Below are positions 28,343-37,420 of a DNA stretch of 49,855 bases, piece after piece. Every line of letters starts with the position of its first letter. The first letter of the stretch is position 1. A program made the position numbers and the translations under genes. Source of the stretch: Paulinella micropora. Its lineage: Eukaryota; Cercozoa; Imbricatea; Euglyphida. The stretch is taken from positions 244,961 to 294,815 of the forward strand of contig BJOX01000319.1 of assembly GCA_009731375.1 (NCBI GenBank). The letters are read 5' to 3'. The notes below the pieces were generated by a model. The model was given only the letters and a program-made list of their open reading frames with translations. It searched no databases and was not told where the DNA came from.

Positions 28343-30210
28343 ATGATCAAATGCTGGTGTTCAAGGAGTGGCGTGCAGGCGCGGAATCGGCGGACCGGCC
28401 GGCGTGCGAAAGCTGCTACGAACACGAAAACCTGGCGACGCTAGCGACAATTTTCACGGACCGTGAGTGGCCGACGCTCTGTGCACGGCACGGCTCCGTT
28501 TCAGTAGCTAACAAAAAGGCAAAACAGGATACTGTCAGGGAGGCTAAGCCACAAGAGAAGACAGAGAAACCGCAACGGCAGCAGCAGCCAAGAGAAACAG
28601 TACCAGAACAGCTTCTGGCTCATCAACAGGGCGGGAGAGACTACCAATTGCGAGTAAGTGCCGGTGGTGCTCTTTTCAGCCGGGCTAGCAAACAGTCACA
28701 CGGCTGGACACAATGGAAGCCCGCCTGTGCAAGTTGCTGGCAGAACGCCAAGACCGTCGCCAGTGGCTTACATTGGACAGAAAACAACGGAGAACGCTTC
28801 AAGCTGTGTGCCAAGCACGCAAAGGAACGCGGCTGCCATCAGGTGCGTAGTCCATGCATCGACTGTCCACCCGACATTGGCGCCAAGGAGGCTCACTTCC
28901 CTGACGAGACAGGACGCCCCCGGCGGCTGTGCGCAGAGCACGCGCAAATAAGGGGTTCCTACCAAAAACTGCAACCATGCGTCGAATGCCTGCTCGGTAT
29001 TAGTGTTAAGCGAGCAAGTTTTCCTGACGAGGAAGGCAAACTCAACCAGCTGTGCGCAGAACATGCGCGGCAAAGGGGCTCTTACGAAAAAATGAGACAG
29101 TGTGCCGATTGTCCGCCCGGCATTGACGCCAAGGAAGCAAACTTTCCTGACGAGAAAGGCAAGTCTAACCAGCTGTGTGCAGACCATGCGCGGGCAAGAG
29201 GTTCATACCAAAAACCGCGACCATGCATCGATTGCCCGCCCGGTATTGGCGTTAAGCAAACAGGCTTCCCTGACGAGACAGGAGAGCCCCGGCGGCTGTG
29301 CGCAGAGCACGCTCGGGCTAGGGGTTCCTACGCAAAACAGAGTCCGTGCGTCGATTGCCCGCCCGGCGCTGAAGAAAAAGAAGCAAGCTTTCCCGACGAG
29401 AAAGGCCAGCCCAAGCAGCTGTGCGCCGACCACGCGCGGGCAAGAGGTTCCTATCAAAAAATGCGACCATGCGTCGACTGCCCGCCCGACATTGGCGCCA
29501 AGCAAGCTAACTTTCCTGACGGGAAAGGCCAGCCCTGGCGACTGTGCGCAGAGCACGCTCGAACTAGGGGTTCCTACCAAAAAAGGAGTCTGTGCTTCGA
29601 TTGTCCGCCCGGCGCCAAAGCAAAAGAGGCCAACTTTGCGGACGAGCAAGGGCGCCCCCGTCGCCTGTGTGCGGAGCACGCGTTCGTGCGCGGGTTGATT
29701 CCAAAGCCGGCCGTAGGCTGCTCGATCGCAGCATGCAGGCTGTGGGACAGGCTAGAACAGGCGCTGGGCTGCCAGATCCAGCACAAACACTTTGTGAACG
29801 GTGCCACCATGCCAAAAGGAGCAGAGGCGCGAGTCCCTGGCACGAGGCTGTTGCTGGACGGCTACGACGCGGCCACCAATTGCGTGTATGAGTTCCACGG
29901 CAATGCATACCACGGCTTCCCGCCCGGACATTCAAAGTACGCCGAGGGCCGGTCAAGTGCCGTGGGCGGGCGCCGGAATCGACAATTGTACAGAGAAACG
30001 ATGGCCCGTATGTACTTCATCCGACAGAAAATGCCGACGGGTTGCCGGGTACTTTACGCGTGGGAGCACGAGTACGAAAAGATTAAGAACAAGCCGCTGG
30101 CTAGTGCGGCGTCGATCTTGCACGAGCTGCCGCCGGGCGATGACTATGAGGAGGACGACTGCTTTGCTGACAGCGAAGAAGATAAAAATACCTTGAATTC
30201 TAGTTCTTAA
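28306..30210 (+). CDS. Cys/His-repeat protein with C-terminal EFHG nuclease-like domain
   Basis: The first in-frame ATG is at 28306, but the frame is open from 28207 and the preceding ORF may be its 5' part. Two diverged modules (CESC...LCARH and CASC...LCAKH) lead into seven tandem 41-residue repeats of the form C-x2-C-x21-C-x2-H, with the core FPDExG...LCAEHARxRGSY. These are probably small zinc modules and are reminiscent of the EsV-1-7 repeats of brown algae and their viruses, though with different spacing. The C-terminal 150 residues contain LLLDGYD, then VYEFHGNAYHG and later VLYAWEHEYEK, a pattern like PD-(D/E)xK or homing-type nucleases with an EFHG core. I infer a nuclease with a repeat-based targeting region. 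Confidence 0.7.
   Translation: MLQQYGAAFKVVDDQMLVFKEWRAGAESADRPACESCYEHENLATLATIFTDREWPTLCARHGSVSVANKKAKQDTVREAKPQEKTEKPQRQQQPRETVPEQLLAHQQGGRDYQLRVSAGGALFSRASKQSHGWTQWKPACASCWQNAKTVASGLHWTENNGERFKLCAKHAKERGCHQVRSPCIDCPPDIGAKEAHFPDETGRPRRLCAEHAQIRGSYQKLQPCVECLLGISVKRASFPDEEGKLNQLCAEHARQRGSYEKMRQCADCPPGIDAKEANFPDEKGKSNQLCADHARARGSYQKPRPCIDCPPGIGVKQTGFPDETGEPRRLCAEHARARGSYAKQSPCVDCPPGAEEKEASFPDEKGQPKQLCADHARARGSYQKMRPCVDCPPDIGAKQANFPDGKGQPWRLCAEHARTRGSYQKRSLCFDCPPGAKAKEANFADEQGRPRRLCAEHAFVRGLIPKPAVGCSIAACRLWDRLEQALGCQIQHKHFVNGATMPKGAEARVPGTRLLLDGYDAATNCVYEFHGNAYHGFPPGHSKYAEGRSSAVGGRRNRQLYRETMARMYFIRQKMPTGCRVLYAWEHEYEKIKNKPLASAASILHELPPGDDYEEDDCFADSEEDKNTLNSSS
28852..29712 (+). repeat. Seven in-frame 123-bp tandem repeats (41-aa modules)
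   Basis: The repeats preserve the C-x2-C and C-x2-H residues, while linker residues and third codon positions vary. The modules fall into alternating RRLCAEH and QLCADH types, suggesting expansion of a two-module unit. Confidence 0.8.
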
Positions 30211-30465
30211 AATTAAAGGTAAAATATATTTGGTACTATTTTTTAATCAAAAAAAGAAAAAACACACTATTAAAAAACACTACAAAACCAAGAAAAAAAA
30301 GAAAGAATATTCGTGGACACTTGTTGTTTTTGCCGCAAATTGCGGCACGCAATATTTTTTGTTGGCAATTGAAAATTAGCCACGGAAAGTTTTTCGGGGG
30401 AAAGAAAGGCGGGCGGGGACAAAAAAAATTACACCCATCATTCTCTCTTTTCTTTCTCGTTCTTA
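30211..30465. other. Intergenic with repeat fragments
   Basis: TTTTAATCAAAAAAAG...ACACTACAAAACCAA at 30240-30293 is repeated at 30850-30903. From about 30315 to 30430 there is half of the hairpin repeat family (GCCGCAAATTGCGGCA, then GGCGGGCGGGG). Confidence 0.55.
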
Positions 30466-30891
30466 CTAGTCAGCCGGTCTTTTCCGCTTGGATGAAGGTG
30501 CGGCCACTGCTGATGCGCCGATCAGCCGCACGAGGTCATCGCGCCTGGTACTAGCGGGCAGAGATTGCAGAAATTCTAGCATGCGGGCCCGCTCTCTTTG
30601 CCAACACGCGCGCAAGGCCCCGAGGACCACGGTATTGGCTGGCTTCGTAAAGAGCCACGCCAGCCCGGACAGTTCCCCGAGGCTGGACAGCGGGCGCTCC
30701 GTGCGGGTCGTCTCGTCGATGGATACAACCACTCTTGCCCGCTCGTCCAGGAGCAGGTTGCGCAGGTGTAAATCGCTGGCCTCCACGACGAAACGCAACA
30801 GCAGCCGTAGCAGCACTTGCAGGCGGAGATCTGGCACGAGCAGATCATATTTTTTAATCAAAAAAACAAAAAAAAAACACGATTGAAACAC
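30466..30891 (-). pseudogene. C-terminal fragment of a kinase-like protein
   Basis: The frame to 30466 has good coding character from about 30845 downwards but no sensible N-terminus: the 5' end lies in A/T-rich repeat sequence copied at 30240-30293. The fragment includes DLHLRNLLLDERARVVVSID, which resembles a kinase catalytic loop (D-x-H-x2-N) followed by a strand ending in ID-E in place of DFG, as in phosphatidylinositol-kinase-like or aminoglycoside-kinase-like folds. The nucleotide-binding lobe is absent. It ends with a basic, KRKR-containing tail. Either a truncated relic or the last exon of a gene whose 5' exons I cannot see. The kinase assignment rests on this one motif. Confidence 0.4.
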
Positions 30892-31511
30892 ACTACAAAA
30901 CCAACAGAAAAGATTTGAAGAAAAAATAATCAGTAGAAATTAGCACAATGGCTACTTCCGTTGGTGGTGCCACCACCACCGACCACAAAACAGTTTTTTT
31001 CTCTCAGCGGCTTTGGCTTTTTGCGCGATGGTCTGGCAAAAAGAAAAAAGCTGAGCCAAGGCGGGCGGGAAAGTGAAATTTTCTTTAAGATGTATAAGCA
31101 GGCCCCCCCCCTCCTTCTCTCCCTAGTTTCAACGGCCCCCCCCCCCCCAGAGCGATGATGGCTTCTTTGGCTACCATTGCTTTTTTTTCAGTGTTAATTG
31201 ATGTGCTGGCGAGAGAAAAGATTATGCCTGAATTTCCCCCGCCCGCCGGCGTTCGCTCATCAGGTTTTGTCTTTGCCTAAGATGCAACTGCGTTGGTGTG
31301 GGGGCGTGATAGGGAGGCGGGGACCTTCCAAAGAAAAAGAATTGGGGGAGGGGGGCCGTCGAACAGAAGCCGCGGGTCCCCCTCTCCCTCTGATTGAATT
31401 GTATTCATCCTCCCCCTCTCCCCCGGTTCGTCGTCCCCCCTCCCGTTGCAAAAACAAAAAAACTGGATTTTAATGATGATGAGCTGTACACCATTGTCTG
31501 GCGCTGTCTGT
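30892..31511. other. Intergenic with dispersed repeat pieces
   Basis: Poly-C and poly-T tracts. Two arms of the hairpin repeat family lie at about 31030-31100 (AGGCGGGCGGGAAAG) and 31198-31262 (CCCCCGCCCGCCGGCGTTCGCTC), with unrelated sequence between, as if an element had been interrupted. No gene supported. ATTAAA for the following minus-strand copy is at about 31470. Confidence 0.5.
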
Positions 31512-32268
31512 CTATTTCAACATTTCGCAGTCTGCACAGAATCGCTGGCCATCCCGGTAGACCCAGTGTTGGGTGACAACCCCCGCCACCCCTTTCTCGA
31601 GCAGTTCCCTCCAGGACAGACTGTTCTTGGACCTGTCGATCTTCATGTAGGCGTCTCCCAACACGTTGAGCATTTGCACCGAGACCATTTGCCTCAGCAA
31701 GCCATCGATTTCGGCGCGGCTCCGCACGTAGAATTTTTTGCCTTCCAGGTGTAGACACCTGGTAACGTCACGTGAGTAACATTGCCCGCAGGTATCATAG
31801 ATGTCGTCGCTGTGCAACGAGAGCTGAAGTCTGGTTTTGCCCTTGGCGAGGCTGTGGTGGCAGTAATTGCACAACGGTCTCAATGCGTTCAGCATAGCCG
31901 AAGCGTTTGCCGGCGTTGAGGAGGTTCAGGCAGCCGCGCAGACCGAAGTCGCCCCCGCCTTCGTACTTCAGATGCGGAGTAGCGCCGCTGAGGCCAAATT
32001 TGGTGTAACCTCCCTTGAAAGCGATCGCTTCGATCGCGTCGGCCACCGGCCTGCGCACGCTGGCCAGGTGCTCTTCCTGCGCTTCGGTCGCCAACGGGAG
32101 AAGACATTGGCTGAGGCTGCGACACGTCGTGCCCAGCACGGCCGCGGACGGCGGAGACCACGAGGACACATGTCACAGCAATTCCTCCGGCAGTGCGTTC
32201 AAATGCGCCACCAACGGGCCCGTATGTCCCAGCTTGGGCTTTTTCTTCTTTGGCAAAACGCTTGTCAT
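31512..32268 (-). pseudogene. Dead F-box paralog: nonsense codon and frameshift
   Basis: It aligns end to end with the intact 252-aa and 250-aa copies at 32493-33251 and 40401-41153. The ATG at 32268 starts the shared KKKPKLGHTG segment and the F-box LPEELL, but the next codon, Arg in both relatives, is TGA (32173-32175), consistent with CGA to TGA. Later, near 31880, the frame shifts by one base just after YAERIE, and the relative's CHHSL segment continues in another frame to 31512. Two independent lesions, one a substitution not at a homopolymer, make a real pseudogene likelier than an error. Confidence 0.8.
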
Positions 32269-32492
32269 GGGCTAGCTAAACAAAAAAGAACAAGCAACAA
32301 ATGGGCTACGAGGTAAAACATGACAAGGCCCAGGCTCGGCGGAGACAGCAAAGAAAAGAAAGAAACAGGAAGGCAAGCGTTTGGGCACACCACCTTTGCA
32401 CACAGCAGCCAAGCCCAAACAACAACAAGAAGGCCTGCGGAAAAGACTTTCGGGCGCCAAAAAAAGAGAATCGGGATTTTTAATGAGGATGA

Positions 32493-33251
32493 TCAGTACA
32501 TCGTCAACTCTGTGCAGTGTAAACAGAATCTCTCGCCATCCCGGTAGACCCAGTGAGGGGTGACAGGCCCCGTCACACCTTTCTGGAGCAAGTCCGTCCA
32601 GGTAAAGAGCCCCTTGTCGTAATCGGCATTCTTCATGTAGACATCTCCTAACAAGTTGAGCATTTGCACCGACACCATTTGCTTCAGCACGGCCTCGATT
32701 TCGGCGCGGCTCTGCACGCAGAAGGTTTCGTGGTCCAGGTACAGAAACACGGAACCATTCCAGCGGCGACATTGCTGGCATACATGGTCGACGCCCTGAA
32801 TCCACAACCTGCAGGCAATCTTGGTTTTGTCACTGTCGAGGCTGTGGTGGCAGTAAAGCTCTAGAGCTGTCGCAATGCGTTCATCCAGGTTGTAGCGTTT
32901 GCCGGCGTGGAGGTCCAGGCAGCCCCCCAGATCATAATGAACCCAGTTTTCGTAATACAGGTTCCCGGGAACTCCACGGAGGGGGGATTTGGACTTTCCC
33001 TTGAGGGCGACCTCTTCGATGGCGTCGGCCAACGGGCCGCGCACGCGACCAAGGTGCTCTTCCTGCGCTTCGGTCGTCAACGGGAGAAGACACTCGCTGA
33101 GGCCGCGACAGGTCGTGCCCAGCACGGCCACGGACGGCGGAGACCACGAGGACAGGTGCCGCAGCAGCTCCTCTGGTAATGTCGTCAACTGCGCCACCAA
33201 TGAACCCGTATGTCCCAGCTTGGGCTTTTTCTTCAGGGAAGCGGTTCTCAT
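32493..33251 (-). CDS. F-box protein, paralog family copy 2 (252 aa)
   Basis: The ATG at 33251 starts a Lys-rich N-terminus (SLKKKPKLGHTG). An F-box-like motif follows at residues 24-50 (TTLPEELLRHLSSWSPPSVAVLGTTCRGL). The rest, shared by all three copies, contains two Cys pairs (CQQC; FCLHC), conserved ERIATALE and SVQMLNLLGDVYMK segments, and a WVYRDGERFC motif near the end, so a zinc-binding site is possible. No LRR or other known substrate-binding domain is visible. The likely role is an SCF-type adaptor with a novel C-terminal domain. ATTAAA occurs about 12 bases after the stop, as in the other copies. The A/T-rich upstream sequence is also conserved with copy 3. Confidence 0.75.
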   Translation of the reverse strand: MRTASLKKKPKLGHTGSLVAQLTTLPEELLRHLSSWSPPSVAVLGTTCRGLSECLLPLTTEAQEEHLGRVRGPLADAIEEVALKGKSKSPLRGVPGNLYYENWVHYDLGGCLDLHAGKRYNLDERIATALELYCHHSLDSDKTKIACRLWIQGVDHVCQQCRRWNGSVFLYLDHETFCVQSRAEIEAVLKQMVSVQMLNLLGDVYMKNADYDKGLFTWTDLLQKGVTGPVTPHWVYRDGERFCLHCTELTMY

Positions 33252-33429
33252 GTCTTTTGCTAGTGTTCAAACATCGGAACAACAACAAACGAAACGAAAA
33301 AACACTGGAAGAAGATAGCACAAAGGTCAGGTTTGGACGGGTACTATCTTTTCTTTTCTCACAAACAGGAATTCGTGCACACGGAACGATACTCTACAAA
33401 AAGAATGCCTGCCGGAAAGCCTTCCACGC

Positions 33430-33932
33430 ATGTCCACATAACGATACACGACGGTACACGCAATCACACACAATCACACTCAATCGCGCATGTACGCAAT
33501 CACGCAATCACACACACGACGATACACACGCAATCACACACACAGAACGGTATACACAAAGAACGACACACAGCACACGAATGTCTGCAAAACGTTCTTG
33601 GACATGCACAGAAACAACATTTCTCAAGAACAGACACCCGACTATGCCACACGACGATACACACGACGATACACACGCAATCACTCAAACAGAATGATAC
33701 ACGCACACAATCATGTACACAATCATACACACACGCAATCATACACACACACAATCATACACGCACGCAATCATACACACACGCAATCACACACAATCAT
33801 ACACACACGCAATCACACAGAACGGTACACAGCACACGAATGTCTGCGAAATGACCCTGGACATGCACAGAAACAACATTTCTCAAGAACAGACACCCGA
33901 CTATGCGCAGCACACACACACAGATAGTCGCT
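33430..33932. repeat. CA-type microsatellite array with longer embedded unit
   Basis: Units of ACACACGCAATCACAC and ATACACACGACG. A unit of about 65 bases (CACACGAATGTCTGC...ACACCCGACTATGC) occurs twice, at about 33576-33648 and 33834-33906. Confidence 0.8.
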
Positions 33933-33994
33933 TTCAGTTTTTGCTGTGAAACAAAAACCGCGCATTATGTCGGCCCCCCCCCCATTCGACACAA

Positions 33995-34294
33995 CCCATT
34001 GGGTTGGCGCAATGCTGTCAACATTGGGTTTGCGCAATGGCGAGCCCATTGTGCGTCCCCAATGCATCGAAGCGGCCCCCCTCTTCGACACAAACCCATT
34101 GGGTTGGCGCAATGCTGTCAACATTGGGTTTGCGCAATGGCGAGCCCATTGTGCGTCCCCAATGCATCGTAGCGGCCCCCCTCTTCGACACAAACCCATT
34201 GGGTTGGCGCAATGCTGTCAACATTGGGTTTGCGCAATGGCGAGCCCATTGTGTGTCCCCAATGGACCTTTTCGCATCGTGGCGGCCCCCCTCC
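33995..34294. repeat. Three tandem 100-bp repeats
   Basis: CCCATTGGGTTGGCGCAATGC starts at 33995, 34095 and 34195, an exact 100-base period; the copies differ by very few bases and the third diverges at its end. Each unit contains several CATTGGG/CCCAATG words in both orientations. Confidence 0.9.
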
Positions 34295-34379
34295 TCCCCC
34301 ACCCTTGCTCCTTTCTGCCTATCGAGCTCTATGATCTTTGGTGATAAGGACCTTATAGAAGATTCTGTCCTTTGTTTAG

Positions 34380-34925
34380 GTGTGTGATTTTGCGAATGTG
34401 TGAGTGTGCGTGATTTTGCGAACGTGTGTGTGTATGTGTGTGATTATGTGAACGTGTGTGTGTGATTCTGCGAATGTGTGTGAAGTGCGTGTGTGTGAAT
34501 TTGTGAATGTGTGTATGTGAATTTGTGTATGTGATTATGCGAACGTGTGTGTGATTCTGCGAATGTGTGTGAATTTGTGAATGTGTGTGTATGCGGGTTT
34601 GTGTATGTGATTATGCGAACGTGTGTGTGTGAATGTGTATGTGATCATGCGAACGTGTGTGTGTGAATGTGCGTGTGTGTGTGTGTGTGAGATTTCTTGT
34701 GTGTGTGTATGCGGGTTTGTGATTGTGTGTGTGTGATTATGTGAACGTGTGTGTGTGATTCTGCGAATGTGTGTGAAAGTGCGTGTGTGTGAATTTGTGA
34801 ATGTGTGTATGTGATTATGCGAACGTGTGTGTGAACGTGTGTATGTGTGTGAATCTGCGAATGTGTGTGTGAGATTTCTTGTGTCTGTCTGTATGCGGGT
34901 TTGTGATTGTGTGAACGTGTGTGTG
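34380..34925. repeat. TG-type microsatellite array
   Basis: Variable units such as GTGTGTGATTATGCGAACGTGTGTGTG and GTGAATTTGTGAATGTGTG. It is the reverse complement in type to the CA array on the other side of the 100-bp repeats. Confidence 0.85.
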
Positions 34926-35082
34926 TTACTGATTGTACATACACGCTCTCAGCCTTTGGAGACGATGATATTGGCAAGGACATTAAGCAGTTTGTCTTTC
35001 ACACACACAGAATTCTAGTAAATCTCTTTTTCTCTTTCTTTTTTTAGTGGTTCCGCGCCCCCCCCCCCCCCCCCCCCCCCGG

Positions 35083-35092
35083 NNNNNNNNNN
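35083..35092. other. Assembly gap (10 N) after poly-C
   Basis: The gap follows a run of more than 20 C, a likely sequencing failure point. Confidence 0.95.
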
Positions 35093-35127
35093 TTTTTGCG
35101 CTTCGCACTTTCATCTCGCACACACAC

Positions 35128-36073
35128 ATGCCAAAGCGTTCTAAGCGTTCCAACACTCGCCAACGCGCTTACGTCAAGCCTCCACGAAAGCGATATCACC
35201 TCAACCCCACCCCTGTCGCGCGGAAGCAAAGGGAGTTTGCCTGTGGGGCATTTTGGTTCCTTTTCGCGAGCGAGTTTGCTTTGATTGCTCCCTTGTCCCT
35301 CAAGGACTTCCAATGCCTGTTCAATGCCTTTGCTGGCACCAGCTTTTTTCGAAAGGAAACCACACTCGCTTGGTGCTCAGTTGTGGAGCTCTTACCTACT
35401 GTGCTCAAACATAAGAATGCCACTAGTTTATTTCGTGGAAGGACATACGTGGAAAACTATAGTCCGAGACACTCTAGCGTACATGCTCGGAGAGAGCAGC
35501 ATAGTTAACGGTCTGTGGCCTACTGATTGGCCTTGTGCCCGCTGCCTTAGACGAAGGGCAGTGACATGGGGAATACCATTGTACCATTATTGCCATGTGT
35601 GTCTGCGGAACGAAAGATCGCACCTAGTAGCAGACCTAGAGGCCATAAGAAAAAGCTTTGTACTTAATATCTTGCAGGTAGACCTGGAGCTATTAGACGT
35701 AATTAGGAGTTGGTGGGACGTCAGTTACCCCCAGGAGTTTCTCCAGGTGATCCAGACCTTTGACTTTGCGTTCACGTACAAGGGGACGGGGTGGAAACGT
35801 ATACTCTTCGTGCCCATCCAACAAGGACTGCTCGTGTGGGGTCTTTTCCAGACTAATCTCGCCGCTCACGTCAGACAAAACCAAGACAGAATTACAGCTG
35901 AACGCTATCAAATGAGCGAAAAACACTTTCAGTTGTTGCAGGACAATCTCCAAAAAACAGAAGCCTTCCTCAACCAGGCTAGAGAAGCCAGCGTACTGGG
36001 GAATGAGGAGATGGTGCCGTGTGGCCTACAGCTACAACATATGTCGGCAATAGGGGTTCCTCACAAGCACTGA
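35128..36073 (+). CDS. Cys-motif orphan protein, one frameshift
   Basis: The ATG at 35128 gives a very basic N-terminus (PKRSKRSNTRQRAYVKPPRKR) and a helical segment (PLSLKDFQCLFNAFAG) resembling an F-box. At about 35420-35470 coding character passes to another frame, which continues to TGA at 36073. That part carries CARC-x15-CHVC, a probable zinc site, then helical sequence and a coiled-coil-like stretch (SEKHFQLLQDNLQKTEAFLNQ). The arrangement (F-box-like helices, Cys pairs, LxLLDV-type helices) is loosely like the 250-aa F-box paralogs, so distant relation is possible but not shown. The frameshift is more likely an indel than an intron, since no good splice sites are seen. Confidence 0.55.
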
Positions 36074-36330
36074 GGCCCCGCGCAATCCCCAGTGTGGCAA
36101 AGCCCCCCGCCCAACCACCCCCTGTTTTTGAGCGGCGTGGTTCGCTAGTTGCAATTATAGCTAGACCAAAAAAAAAGTTTGAGCCCTTATTAAAGTATCA
36201 CTGTGTTGAGTGCTGGAAGGGGGGAGAGTTAAAGGACCTTTCTCTCTCACTTCTTGTGGTTGCAGCGCGGAGAGAGCGAGAGAGAGATTTCTTTTTTTTT
36301 CGTTTGTGTACAGTTCTTACGAACGTGACA

Positions 36331-37279
36331 ATGTCGCAAAGCCGTCCCGCCGTCCCGCCCAATAACCCCGCACCAGCGCCCGACGAGGCCTCCTCGAAAC
36401 ACGCGGCAGTGTACGTGTTCGGCGGCTTTGGGGCATCACGTTCGGCCGAAACCTTGACCGCCGAAGGCTGGAAGGCTACTGTGTGGAGCCCGCCGACGGC
36501 CAGCAGCGGGGTCTAGTGCTGCGGGGCAAGCTGTATTCCATCGGCGGGCGCAGGAGCGACGACGACGGCCAGCTGCTCCGCGCCGTGACCGTCGACCCCC
36601 GTCAAAACCGCTGGGAGGCCAAGGCCAGCCTGCCGTCCGATTACGACGGTCACGGTCCTGCACGACCGTCTGTACGTCGTGCTTGTCCGACCGAGAGATG
36701 CACAACTCGCTGCTGGTGTACGACGAAAAGACGGACGCCTGGCTAACGCGCTGCGCTCCCCCCACCAAACGCCACCAGGCCCGGCTCGCGGCTTTGGGCA
36801 ACTCTTTGTACCTGATCGGGGGCCACAACTACGACTGGAGCCTGCGCAAGGTCGAGAAGTACGACCCAGTGCGCAACGAGTGGCGGTCAGCGGGCAGGCT
36901 GCGTCGGGCTCGTCACGACTTCTCGGCTCAGGTCTTCCGGGGCCAGCTGTATGTCATCGGAGGCACCAACTTTGACCCAGACACCGAGATGGAGCTAGAG
37001 AAGGTAGAGCGCTACGACCCCAAGGTGCAGAAGTGGTGCTTCGTCGGTGATCTCAAGACGCCGCGTTCGGGCGCTTCGGCCTTCGTACTCAACAACAGCC
37101 TGTACGTGGCGGGCGGTACCTGCGACCTGGGTGACAATGCGCTCGCTTCCGTCGAACGCTTTGACGAGGCCTCCGGGGAATGGTCACTAGAAAGTAAGCC
37201 TATGGTCGAGGAGCGTCTGGAGGCGTGCTGCGCAGTGTTGGCACTTGAGCGTCCTGCCAAGCGCCAACGCCTTGAGTAA
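36331..37279 (+). CDS. Kelch-repeat protein with multiple frameshifts
   Basis: The ATG at 36331 starts a Pro/Ser-rich lead and the first Kelch blade (VYVFGGFG). Coding character then passes through three frame changes, at about 36470, 36645 and 36680, before settling in the frame that runs to 37279. The last 198 residues are uninterrupted and show four typical Kelch units with the paired Gly and spaced Tyr/Trp (NSLYLIGGHNYDW...VEKYDPVRNEWR; GQLYVIGGTN; NSLYVAGGTC). It ends with PAKRQRLE, a possible nuclear signal. Kelch propellers bind proteins and often serve as cullin-ligase adaptors. The cluster of shifts in 210 bases suggests poor local sequence quality or decay. ATTAAA lies about 13 bases after the stop. 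Confidence 0.7.
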
Positions 37280-37420
37280 AAATTGTTGTAAAATTAAAAG
37301 CAAGCGCCACTGTAAAAAAAAGAAATTAAAATTCTATTTGTTTTTCGTCCTTTTTGTTTGTTTTTAAATTTTAATGCTACCGGCGGAAGGGGATTTTCTT
37401 TTTTTTTGTTTCGGCCGCTT

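Larger units (their letters stand above)
33252..35127. other. Repeat-rich region: CA array, 100-bp repeats, TG array
   Basis: No credible gene. In order: the upstream leader of the F-box gene, an imperfect CA/ACAATCATACACAC array (33430-33930) in which a longer unit with ATGTCTGCGAAATGACCCTGGACATGCACAG recurs, three 100-bp tandem repeats, and a TG-type array (34380-34925). A poly-C run and a 10-N gap precede the next gene. Confidence 0.75.

Noticed and set aside
31795-32169. A separate 124-aa gene
   Set aside because: It is the middle of the dead F-box copy between a nonsense codon and a frameshift.
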